Origin: Drosophila miranda
Lineage: Eukaryota > Arthropoda > Insecta > Diptera > Drosophilidae
Assembly: GCF_003369915.1 (NCBI RefSeq)
Contig: NW_022881614.1
Location: 5,415,001 to 5,479,000 of the forward strand
Direction: 5' to 3'
Length of the DNA: 64,000 nt
Under the pieces are notes generated by a model. That model had not been told where the DNA came from. It saw only the letters and a program-made list of their open reading frames with translations, and made no database searches. Numbering within the stretch: the first letter of the stretch is position 1; each line of letters opens with the position of its first letter. Both the position numbers and the translations under genes were made by a program. Shown one piece after another: positions 1-11,800 of the stretch.

Positions 1-529
1 CTCCTGTGATATCGGACCTTGACCGTTTCGTGTCCAAATTTCGCCACACCCCCTTCCGCCCCCGCAAAGGACGAAAATCTGGGGCATCCACAAATCTCAG
101 AGACTATTAAGGCTAGAGTAACCAAATTTGGTATCCGCACTTCTGTTAGATCTCACACTATAAAACGTATATCTCAGAATTTCGCCCCCTTCCGCCCCCA
201 CAAAGGACGAAAATCTGTTGCATCCACAATATTGCAGATTCGAGAAAACCAAAAACCCAGAATCATAGATAATGACCATATCTATCAGACCGCTGAATCT
301 GGATCAGATCGGATCATTTTTATACCCAAAAGGAACAAATCAATTTGCACTGGCTACGCAGCGCCCGACGTCACGCTCAGACTGATTTTCTGTCTCTCTC
401 GCACGCACTCCTTGTCGTGTCGTTTAATATTAGCGGCGTCTGCCGGAGGAGAGCTATACTGACTAAGTATCGGGTATAACTGTAGAGTTGCGGTGTCCGC
501 AGCAACTCACAACGTTCCCCCTCGTTTTT
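1..529 (+). mobile_element. DINE-1/ISY (Helentron-derived) element, hairpin end
   Basis: This stretch is the reverse complement of sequence found again at 19241-19800 and 26252-26830, so it is a dispersed repeat cut by the window edge. Its right end carries a short stem (GAGTTGCGG/CCGCAGCAACTC around 488-511) followed by a C-rich tail (CCCCCTCG). A 3' hairpin of this kind is typical of Helitron/Helentron-derived DINE-1 elements. The other copies carry the GTCY microsatellite core and the TATACCCGATACT start that identify the family. It probably lies in a slit intron upstream of exon 1321. Non-coding: the small ORFs here are accidental. Confidence 0.75.
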
Positions 530-1320
530 TCGTGTATATGTTTATTTATTCATGTTTTCCGCATCTTTTGGGCTATTGTATTGTAATATGTATATCTATT
601 TGCAAAATTGGCAAACGAACATTTTCGTTTTGCTTTTCACGATTCATTTTAAGCTCCAATAGTCAAACCGTATAGAATTCACAAAAATTAATAGTTGCCA
701 TAAGCATCACACGTACAAGCACGCATACATACGCAAAAGACACTTTGTTCGTTCACTCGCGACAAGATGCTCAGTGTAAAACAGGAACAAAAGAGAAGTG
801 AAAAAATCGGTCTTTGCTTGAGCGAAGAGCGAGTTGAGCAAAAACAGATTCGATCGGGTCTTTTCAGTCCATTTTCTCAATGTGTCCGTCAATGAGAGGT
901 TTTTATCAGACACGCCGAAAGTGTCAACAGTTATTTGCGAGCTACATATGTATGTAAAAATCAATTACTAACCAATTTTTTGAAGCTCTTTTATTGAAAC
1001 CTAACACGAGTGCATATCGTATTTACATATAGTAATATAGCTATGTAGCTTGATGCGAGATTTCGTTTCCAATTTCGAATTTCGTTAATATTTTGTGTAT
1101 CTGATTCCCGTATTTCGTTCTCTGTTTTATTCAATTGCATATCTCTGCCGATTTTTGACATCTCTCTACTTTCGTTACCTTTTCGTTTTGCGTGCCTAAT
1201 ATGCTCGTCACCAAACAACAAACCAAATAAAAACACCAAAAACAAAAACCAAAAACCACAACAAAAACAACCAACACTCTAATCAAACCAAACCAAACCA
1301 AATCGAATCGAATCAATCAG
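530..1320. other. slit intron remainder, no gene seen
   Basis: AT-rich sequence between the DINE-1 copy and the first visible slit exon. No open frame with coding character and no RNA gene was seen. The last 100 bases are an A/C-rich simple run (AAACCAAACC-like) that leads straight into the 3' splice site at 1320 without a pyrimidine tract. Confidence 0.6.
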
Positions 1321-2810
1321 ACGCCTAAACAACAATCGACTAAAGGCAATTCCTGAAAACTTTGTGAGAAGTTCAGCGAATCTTTTGCGATTGTAAGTAC
1401 TCGTTAAATCGAATCGAAAGTAGCCGATAGTAGTCGAATACTTGTAGCCATCTGCAGCGATGTGCTGTGGACAGAACGATACTAACATTCCCGATCCATC
1501 CCCCCCCCAGGGACATTTCGCACAATGTCATCGCGACGGTGGGCAGACGCGTCTTCAAGGGCGCCCAATCGCTGCGCAGCCTCCAGCTGGACAACAATCA
1601 AGTCACCTGTCTGGACGAGCACGCCTTCAAGGGTCTCGTGGAGCTGGAAATACTGTGAGTATACTGTGCTGTAAACTAGGTCCCCAAACTAAACTAAAAT
1701 CCCAGCTACTTAGCCGAATTGCCAAATCAATCAATGAACGAGAATCTCAGTGTGCGAGCAGGAGCGGGTCAATTAATCAATGAATTAGTGCCTTTTGTTA
1801 ATCAATCAGCTTGGGAATTAGTGAATGAATTAAAAATCAATCGGTTAATGTTGGGCTGCGCAAATTACATAATAAATGGTTTAGCTTTTGGGCCAAGAGA
1901 TAAACTAATCGAAGCCCCCGAAATGGTGGCCATTTATCAAGCAATTCGGATGGGAAAGAGGGGAAACACGACCAGCAACAACCCAACACGATATATTGAT
2001 ATATTTCGAGGGTATCCACACATTGGAATGATGAAATAAAACAAGATGAAACATGTATTTGAGTAATCCTTAGGCTAGCTTTGAAATTCAAAGAAACAAA
2101 CGTAAGCGGAACAGAAATAATGCTGAATTGAGACCAAGGAATAAAAGGAAGAAGTACTAAAGTCGAAGAGAACCTCCTAAGAAATGGAACAACGGAATAA
2201 ACAAGCCTTTTGCTAAAGGCAAGCGTGCCTTCAATCGAAGCGTTAAGGGGAACGGAACGGGAAATAATCGTATGTTGCAAGCCAATTGGAACAACGGAAT
2301 AGAACAAGACCACTGCCCTGCCTCTTATTTCGAAGAGGAAACCGATGGGATGGTAAATTTTAATTACATTTCGATCAGCACTCGATCTCTCTGTTGTGCT
2401 GTGGTCCCGGGCCCATCCCATGCCTGAAAGAGAAAACATAACTAGCCAAAAAGATGCGGCCCAGCAGATAAAGTCAACTCCATCTTTTTCTCCTCATTAA
2501 CCAACTATGTATCTGTCTGCCTTTTTGTCTGTGTCTTTCTATATAGTACTGTATGTATCCTCTCTCTCTTTCAGAACGCTGAACAACAATAATCTGACCG
2601 CTTTGCCGCATAATGCCTTCGGCGGACTGGGCAGATTGAGGGCGCTACGACTGTCGGACAATCCGTTTGCCTGCGACTGCCATTTGTCCTGGCTGTCGCG
2701 CTACCTACGCAGCGCCCCGCGGCTGTCCCCCTACACCCGGTGCCAGTCCCCCTCTCAGCTGAAGGGCCAAAACGTGGCGGACCTGCACGACCAGGAGTTC
2801 AAATGTTCAG
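1321..2810 (+). CDS. sli: slit exons for the end of LRR domain 1
   Basis: Three exons, 1321-1392, 1511-1654 and 2575-2810. The first is a single 72 nt repeat ([14 protein letters not shown]...). The second encodes two repeats and the third the last repeat plus the C-terminal cap with [12 protein letters not shown], ending KCSG. The 1393-1510 intron is short. The exon at 1321 follows an A/C-rich run with almost no pyrimidines, an unusual acceptor, but phase and protein fit leave little doubt. The intron 1655-2574 holds no gene. Confidence 0.93.
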
Positions 2811-5800
2811 GTATGTTAGACGGCTATATGGCATGGTCTTGTGTGTCTGTGCAACATGTTGTTGCACTCTGCAGAAGGCGCTACCACAAATAGACAGACA
2901 TTTTAGCTCCGTTCGGTCCCGTTTCCATGCCCCTCCATGTGGATGTATCCGCCAAATTAATTAGTTTTATATGCCAAAGCAGCCATTGAACGATGGCAAA
3001 CACAAAGCATTATAAATCATAAGCAGTCATATGGGCACACCCCGCTTCAAACGCCCACAAACAGCAGAACAGTAGGGGGCGGGGGCAGGGGCATATGGAG
3101 AGAAGTTGTGTTACTTTCAGCAGATCGAAGCTTGGAATACTCTTCAAACCATACAATGCATGAGAGCTGGAAGATGAAACTTATCGAAACTGTCTAGAAA
3201 CCCATAACAGACCTCCCCACTAAGACTGGTCTCATCATCGGTCTGTCCTCGCAACTATCTCTGCATCATATAATGACTCCTTTTAAGGAATCCAAAAGTC
3301 AGGGCCAAACCCTACAAACTCCTTTCGGCGAGGGTATAACAATAACCACTTGGTGGTTTTGGTGGCTTCATCGCTTGCTCTCTGGCTCCACCGCTTAGCT
3401 CATCTCATCGACTCGACGTCGTGTGTTTGCTAAAACGTTTAACGCCGTTGAAATCATCTTCTGTATGTGTGTGTTTTTGGCTTCTTTTCTCAACCGAAAG
3501 ATGCAGATGCTCGAGCCGAGGCCGCAACGACTGCGGGCCAAGTGGCAAGCCAAGGCGCTGAGCCAAGTGAATGGGAAATTGGCCACAATCGAGGCGCAGA
3601 GCACAGAGCGTACAGAGCCGCTCAATGAAGCGGAAAATGTGCCCCATCCCCATTCCCATTCCCAAACCGTATACCGAACGAAACGAAACGAGTTTTCTTT
3701 CCTCAACCTCCTTTCTGTTGAACAGCGGAATGGTTAGGGTATTCGTGGTTGCTGTTTTTGGGCAGCCTCTGAAATTGATATACCAATGCGGGGGACATGA
3801 TATGGATATGGATATGGATATGGATATGGATATGGAGATGAGATTGAATGTCCCTGAGCGGGGCTGCTGCTGACCCGTGTGTCATGAGATCTGATACTTT
3901 CGATACTACTTATGCCATAATGATGATAATGAACAAGATTAAAGTTCTAAATTGAATCCCAACTATTTGGGAGTCATCTTTGGGGAAAGAGCATCCCGTA
4001 TTCCAGCTGGCACCCGTTCATGGCTTGATTTCTTTCCTTGTTTGACTTTCGTTTTGTATGAAATGCTATGGTATTATGTGGGTAAACATTTATGGCCATA
4101 TAGTTATGGTTATAGTTGCACCTCCTCGTGCCCATACCCCATCCATTCATCCGAAGCCCCTCTTCTACGATATAGCGTGCTGCGCAGTAGCATTGATAAT
4201 TATGGAGAGAGGGAGGGGCTGGGGGAAAGACTCCCGACTTGAAGTTCAAATTAAATTTGCAAAATAAGTAAGCCTATCTTTCGGTTTTCTTGTGCAGGCC
4301 TGACGGAGCATGCCCCGATGGAATGCGGAGCGGAGAGCAGCTGTCCACACCCATGCCGCTGTGCGGACGGTATCGTTGATTGCCGTGAGAAGAGCCTGAC
4401 CAGTGTGCCCGTCACGCTACCGGACGACACCACGGAACTGTAAGTGGACCTCGGACTCCGAATCTCTCGAGTCTTATGCATGCAAATCTCTCTTGACTCT
4501 CTACTCTTGACTCTTCCAGACGCCTCGAGCAGAACTTCATTACGGAACTGCCACCGAAATCGTTCTCCAGCTTTCGACGCCTGCGACGCATTGATTTGTC
4601 CAACAACAACATCTCGAGGATAGCCCATGATGCACTCAGCGGCCTAAAGCAGTTAACCACACTGTAAGTACGGATAATGCCAGCCCAGGGAACTGGCTGT
4701 GCCACGGGTATCGGTATCAGGTTTCAGGTGTGCTGCGGTCTCGTCTCGTCTCGTCTGGTGCGACTGCTATGTGTGCGCAACAAGTAGCCATCACACACAA
4801 CAAAATGTGCACTCACCTGAGGTTAAACTGAACTCAGAATGCGACTGGGGAGGCACTGTGTGTGTTGTCTGGAGTGTGGTGTGACAGGCGGTGCTCTGGG
4901 CCTGGCCACAAGCGAGCTAATCGGGCCCACTCTAAGAGCTGCCCGCAAGGCATCAGCTTACCTGGCTAACAGCTCTCCCACTTCACTTGCCCTGCCCTGC
5001 CCTGCCAGTCCTACATGGGTAGCCCTCATCGAGAGGAGTGCGTGACACGAGCTTAATAGGAGCTATAGAAGTGGTTCCTTCAGGACATTTCATTTGAACA
5101 TTTAAACACTTCCAATTGGGTGCCAGCCAGACGCACAAGCGAAAAATGCCAAAGAAAATGGCCGAGAATGCAAAAACAAAATTGAACCTTTTGGAAAACA
5201 ATAGGATTCATTCAGGATTCCCCCACGAGTCACGTGGCATCCACGCCTCCCACCCACGCCCATCACTAGTTGGTTAAGCCAAAAACAGTTGCCGCCCGCA
5301 ATGTGGCAACCACAGCCAGCCACACACACACATACACACACACACACAGAGACACGCGTTTGAGTGTTTTCCAAGTGCGGTTGTGTTTATCACGAGCTCC
5401 AAGTTTTCCGGCAAAAAAATCCGCGCCACGCCTGGCAACTTAAAGGAAAGCTGTTAAGAGCAGGTCACTGAAGCACCGAATTAACTGGAACATTGATCAA
5501 AGGAATGGAAGAGGACGAAAACCTGGCTTTCATGAAGGGCAGCAAGCTCGCCCGATCGCCAGCAGCTGCGTCAGCTCCAGGAGCAGAGTTACAGAGCATG
5601 GACCCGGACGCCCGGGAGACCCCTAAGAGGGTACGGGACCCAGCCAGCCCAGAGAGTTTGCAAAGAAAAACGCCGCCCAAGAGAAGTAAGGCCTGCCAGG
5701 AGGCAACCTGCCTCTGCAGGGAAATATCTTGGATGAAGTCCATAGCAGAATGATGGATAAGAATACGCGCCACATCAACATGGCGACGAGAAACATGTTC

Positions 5801-8800
5801 GTGCGAATGAAGGAGCTTCACACGAGCATCAATGAAGCAAGCCAAGCATCAGCAGCGGGCAGAAGCGCCAGGCAGGAAGGCCTCGACGCCGCAGTCCTGT
5901 GCTCAAAATGCTCACAGAGCACCAAGAGCATGAGCATGGACAAAGAGCAGCAGACAACGACAGTCTGGAAGAAGGATGCCGCGACGCAAACGGAGCCGTG
6001 GCGTAGGCTAAGCCAGCCACTGGTGGATCCGGGTCCCCCCCCTCCACCCACGCGCCCAAGGCAGCCAAAAGGCGCCAACGCAACCAGGAGGCCGCAGAAG
6101 AAAGCCCCGTTGCCGCCACAAGAAGACGTGGCGACGCCCAGCGTTATGAGCCAGACTAAGAGCCCCGAGATTCCGGTCAGCGGATGGAGGGAGGTGGCCA
6201 AGAAGACGAGGGCTGCCAAGAAGCCGGCTAGGAAACCTCACCGCCCGGACGCCGTGGTCGTCGAGGCGAAAGGAAAAACCTACAGCGAGGTGCTGGCCCT
6301 GGTTACCCGGAGAGAAGACGGTCAGCTTCAGGACCTGAGTACGAGCGTCAACAAGGTCCGCCGTACCGCAAATGGTAACCTGCTCCTTGAGCTGAACAGA
6401 GGCGATAAAGAAAGCGCAACAAGGATTAAGGAGAGCCTCGAATCGGTACTGGATGGAGTAGCGGAGGTACGAGCCCTTTCCGAAGACACGAGGACGAGGG
6501 TGCTAGCGATCAGTCACCTGGACCCGCTAGTAACCGCGGAGGACCTTGTCAAGGGCTTAGCGGAACAATTTGCCATCAAAGCCGACTCGGTGAATGTGAG
6601 AAGCCTACGCCCATCATACCGGGACACCCAGACTGCCGTAATTGGACTGCCGAGCAAAGATGCTCAAGTGGTCCTCGGCAATGGCAAGGTCAAGGTGGGA
6701 TGGACGGTATGTAAGATCAAGGAGAAGGACTCGCAGCCTAGGTGCTACAAGTGCTTGGAGATTGGGCACATTGCGCCAAACTGCCATAGTGCGGTGGACC
6801 GAACTGGGTGCTGCATTCGCTGCGGCGTCAATGGGCACAAGATAGCAGACTGTCCAAACAAGGCAACCTGCTTCGTCTGCGCCGGGAGAGGCCGAGAGGA
6901 CAGAGGCCATCAATCGGGAAGCCGGCAGTGTCCCTTCTCGAAGCTAGGAGAGGTAGCCGGAACAAGAGGATGGAAGTGATCCAGCTCAATCTGAATCACT
7001 GTAGGGCCGCACAGGACCTGCTCCTGCAGACGGTGAGAGAACTCAAATCGGACCTGGCCATACTCAGCGAGCCGTACAAATCAGGTGACAACGAATCCTG
7101 GGCGACCGACAGAACAGGGAAGGCATCCCTGTGGGCATGTGGAGGCGATCCCTGCAAACTCAGCAATGTGCTGGCAGGAGACGGATTTGTGCGCGCGAGA
7201 GCTGGCAACCTATGGGTATACAGCTGCTACCTAGCGCCCAGTCTACCCCTCGAGTCCTTCGCCCGAATCATTGAGGAACTAGCTGAAGACGCAAGAAACC
7301 GCGGGGCAGTCCTAATCGCCGGGGACTTCAACGCGTGGGCACACGAGTGGGGCTGTCAAGTCACCAACGCAAGAGGCCGAATCCTGCTAGAAACTTTAGC
7401 ATCGCTAGACCTAGCGCTGCTGAAGGAGGGCTCCCAGCAAACCTTCTGCAGGGGTAGCGCTGGTCAATCATTGACCTAACGTTCGCGAGCCCTTCGCAGC
7501 TGCGCAATGCAAGGTGGCGAATAGGAGACGTGTACACCGGAAGCGACCACGAAGCCATAGTATGCACCATTGGCGAACGCCCCAGACCCAGCAGATCAAG
7601 CGCGAGGAGCTAAGCCTACATCGTGGACACGCTCAACACCAGCGCTCTGGCTAGAAGCCTCGAGACGTGGGAGGCCCTCGGGGACACAAGTGCCAACGAA
7701 TCGGCCAACCAGCTCGCCTTGCGAATGGAGGAGGCCTGTGACAGGAGCATGAGACAGCGGAAGCCATTCATGCGGCACCACGAGCCAATCGTGTGGTGGA
7801 ACGCCGACATCGACAGGCTCCGGACAACGTGTCTAAGGGCCAGACGAGCTATGCAGAGAGCGCGACGCACGACTCGGTTCGTCACATCGCATGAGGAGTA
7901 TAGGACCGCCAGGAAGGCACTGAAGCATGCAATTCGGAGCAGCAAGCGGGAATGCTTTCTCCAGCTCTGCGACACAGCGGAACAAGACCCCTGGGGCAGG
8001 GCTTACAACATCGTTATGAAGCGGTTAAGTGCCGGGAGCAAAGCGCTAACGGACCCCAGCACCCTCGAGGACATAGTGCACACCCTGTTCCCCAGCGAGC
8101 AACAGAGGCGTCCAGGCCCCTTAGAAAGCGACGCACCGATCACGGGCATCGAAATGATCACGGAAGCGGAGATCCTGGAAGCCGGTAGGAGCCTGCCCAG
8201 CAAAAAAGCCCCAGGCCCGGATGCAATCCCAAATAGGGCTTTAAAACTGGCATTGGCACTACAGCCTTCGCCGAGGTCTGCTAGAAGGTACCTTCCCCGA
8301 TAGGTGGAAGATTCAAAAGCTACTGCTGCTCAACAAGCCAGGGAAACCACCAGGCGAGCCTTCCTCGTACAGACCAATTTGTCACCTGGACAACGCGGGG
8401 AAGGTATGCGAAAAGCTCATTGCACGTAGGCTCAGCCGTGCCATTGAAGATGCCGGCGGCTTGTGGCCCAACCAGTATGGCTTCCGGAAAGGCAGATCAA
8501 CCCTGGATGCCATTGGCATAGTCACCAACATAGCGGAGAATGCAATAAGTGGGACCCGCTGGAGAGCGGGCCAAAAGCAGTACTGCCTGCTGGTTACCCT
8601 GGATATAAAAAACGCTTTCAACTCTGCGGACTGGGGTAAAACGATGGAAGCCCTACGGAGGCTACGGATCCCGGAATACCTCCTGAGAATAGTGGACAGC
8701 TACCTCAGTGAGAGGGTGCTGCTGTACGAGACGAGCGAAGGGTGTTGTGAAATCCTCGATACGAGATTTCAATGTTGAGCAGAAATGCTCTGGGGAATCT

Positions 8801-11800
8801 TTGCGTTTAATAATGTACTACACGATATAGACAATTCGAGATTTATTCATTTGGACTTTAATCAACTTAAACTTTAATCTTAATCGCGTATAGAGTACAA
8901 TGTGATGGGTAATACGGGTTTAAGCGCGGCCGGCTGCAACTGCTAATTGTCGTTGTGATTTCGTCGAAACGCAAACGAAGACTCTTCATGGTGATCGGAA
9001 ACGAGGTTACGCCGCCCTAGCATGAAACGACGCCGTTCTCCGAGTGGGCAATCGCAGTTAGAGCGCTCTCACTCTCTTTGTAGTTTAACCCTTAGAAAAC
9101 CGTCCATGCCGCCCCAATACTGGGACCAGTATTAGAAACCAAAGGATGTCACATGTGAATGCTCTGTGAATAAATAAAGTGTTCGTTATGGTACATGTAT
9201 GGTCGAATAGAGCTAGCAACGGTGGTAGGATTATTCTGAGGTCTGTGGCAACGGTAGCCGACATAGTTTAGAGACCGATCGTTTGTATACGCCTGATGCT
9301 GTTTTAGCAGTTGCGACTCTGACTAAACTGTCAGCTCCAGGGTGAACTTCTATTATCCTTCCCAGTTCCCACTCGTTGGGTGGCAGTCGGTCATCCTTGA
9401 CAATTACTAGATCGCTGACTTGTAGATTGTCGGTTTCATGTCGCCACTTTGGACGGGCTTGAAGATGTGATAGCCAATCCGAACTCCAACGTTTCCAAAA
9501 TTGCCGGATCATTTTCTGTCCTTCCAGAAATTGGACTGTGAGTGGAACATCCCTTGTCGTTACATCCGGCGGTGCTAATAATGAATCTCCAATAAGAAAA
9601 TGTGCCGGGGTGAGGACAGCTAGGTCCTCCGGCTCAGCGCTTAGTGGACATAATGACCTGGAATTTAAACAGGCTTCAATTCGTGTTAGCACGGTAGCAA
9701 GTTGTTCGTAGGTCATTTTATATCCTGAAAAGGCTCGATAGAGATGTGTTTTGACAGACTTTACATTTGCCTCCCAAAGGCCTCCGAAATTAGGACTATG
9801 CGGTGGATTAAAATGCCATTGGACGTTTCGGGCCGCTAAAGCAGGTATTACAGTTGTGGGTAGCTCTCGTTTCAAACGTATTTGCCAAGTTTGAAGAGCC
9901 CGGTCGGCACCAATGAAGTTCGTGCCGCAGTCGCTATACATGTGTTGACAGTAGCCACGACGCGCGATGAAACGTTGTAGAGCCATGAGAAAGTGTTCGG
10001 TGGTTAAGCCCGTGACCGCTTCCAGATGAATTGCCTTTGTAGCCAAACAGATGAAAACTGCGATATACGCCTTGTAGTTTGTGTGTTAGTGCCTTCTTTC
10101 TCTTTGAGGAGATAATGTTTTTTATCCCCAATCGGCCGACTAATTATTTCGAATTAAATAAAACTCGGTGCAGAAATAAAATTACGATACGTTCTTTAAT
10201 GCGTGACATCCAAATTGCAAGTGTGGCTTGCCTGCCCTTTACATTGCCGCTCCGATCGCTAAGCGCAGTTTCGCTCGGCCGACGTCGGTAGGCAGACGCA
10301 ACGCGGAGATAGCGAAGAGCGAGCTGCCAGAGAGCGTTTAGCAGGGCAAGCAAGCGCAAAGCTTTAACAAACAAATGAGTGACATAGACATAGGTTAAGG
10401 TTAGGTTAAGGCGGTAGCCGGGAGGGGGGGGATAAGAGCCTCCCGCCCCAAGCTCACTTGGACCTATAAAAGGACATAGACATAAGTAACAAACAAAATA
10501 AGCGGCTGAGGGCCAAGAATTAGGTGCTATTTGGCAAGCAGCTAGTCGGCTGGGTTCTGCTCCGAACATTCACCCCCGTTGGAAGGCAAAGGCTTTCAAC
10601 AGATCCATCCTGAAGGGGCAGAACCGCTATTTTTCCAACGGCCCTCTTGAAGATGCTTGCTTGGGCGCAGCTGGCGGCTACGCTGGGATGATCGTCGAAC
10701 GCAGAAATCGGCGCTTCTTTACGAAGGCGGCTTGTCGTGATTACATCTTGATCATCGGGAACCTCTGTAACTGCATAGAATGGCAGGAAATTTGGCAATG
10801 TAGAAATTGTTGAAAGTTGAATTTCATTTAGCGTGGATATGTAGTTTTTTATACCCGATACTCAAAATGAGTATGGGGTATATTAGATTTGAGGTAAAAG
10901 TGGATGTGTGTAACGTCCAGAAGGAATCGTTTCCGACACCATAAAGTATATATATTCTTGATCAGCATCAATAGCCGAGTCGATTGAGCCCTGTCTGTCT
11001 GTCCGTCTGTCCGTCCGTCCGTCCGTCCGTCCGTCCGTCCGTCCGTCCCCTTCAGCGCCTAGTGCTCAAAGACTATAAGAGCTAGAGCTCTTACTAGAGC
11101 TACTACACGATGTAGAAAATTTGAGATTTATTCATTTGGACTTCAATCAACTTAAACTTTAATCGTAATCGCGTATAGGGTACAGTTTAATGGGTAATTC
11201 GGGTTTAAGCGCGGCCGGCTGCAACTGCTTGATTGTCGCTGTGATTTCGTCGACACGCAAACGAAGAATGTTCTTGGTGATCGGAGACGAGGTTATGCCG
11301 CCCTAGCATGAGACGAAGCCGTTCTCCGAGTGGGCAATCGCAGTTAGAGAGCTCTCACTCTCTTTTGCAGTTTAACCCTTAGAAAACCGTCCATGCCGCA
11401 CCCAATACTGGGACCAGTATTATAAACCAAAGGATGTCACATGTGAATGCTCTGTGAATATATAAAGTGTTCGTTATGGTACATGTATGGTCGAAAGGAG
11501 CTAGCAACGGTGGTAGGATTATTCTGAGGTTTGTGGCAACGGTAGCCGAGTATACGCCTGATTCTGTTTTCACGGTTGCGACTCTGACTAAACTGTAAGC
11601 TCCAGGGTGAACTTCTATTATCCTTCCCAGTTTCCACTCGTTGGGTGGCAGTCGGTCATCCTTGACAATTACTAGATCGCTGACTTGTAGATTGTCGGTT
11701 TCATGTCGCCACTTTGGACGGGCTTGAAGATGTGATAGCCAATCCGAACTCCAACGCTTCCAAAATTGCCGGATCATTTTCTGTCCTTCCAGAAATTGGA

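Larger units (their letters stand above)
5430..8742 (+). mobile_element. R1-clade non-LTR retrotransposon, 5' part, decayed
   Basis: This is the left part of a LINE lying in slit sense orientation. It encodes a gag-like ORF1 with three zinc knuckles, then an ORF2 with AP endonuclease and the first half of reverse transcriptase. It is interrupted at 8742 by an LTR element and continues at 17079. The continuation has a C-terminal CCHC motif and no RNase H, which fits the R1 clade (R1, Waldo/RT1) better than LOA or Jockey. At least four frameshifts make it inactive. The 5' end is estimated. Confidence 0.85.

Noticed and set aside
1837..2439. 200-codon minus-strand frame in a slit intron
   Set aside because: No start context, no domain, low-complexity hydrophobic composition and AT-rich intron sequence on both sides.
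2540..2600. CRISPR-like or operon structures
   Set aside because: None exist. Repeats in the window are microsatellites or transposon ends and the genes are eukaryotic with introns.
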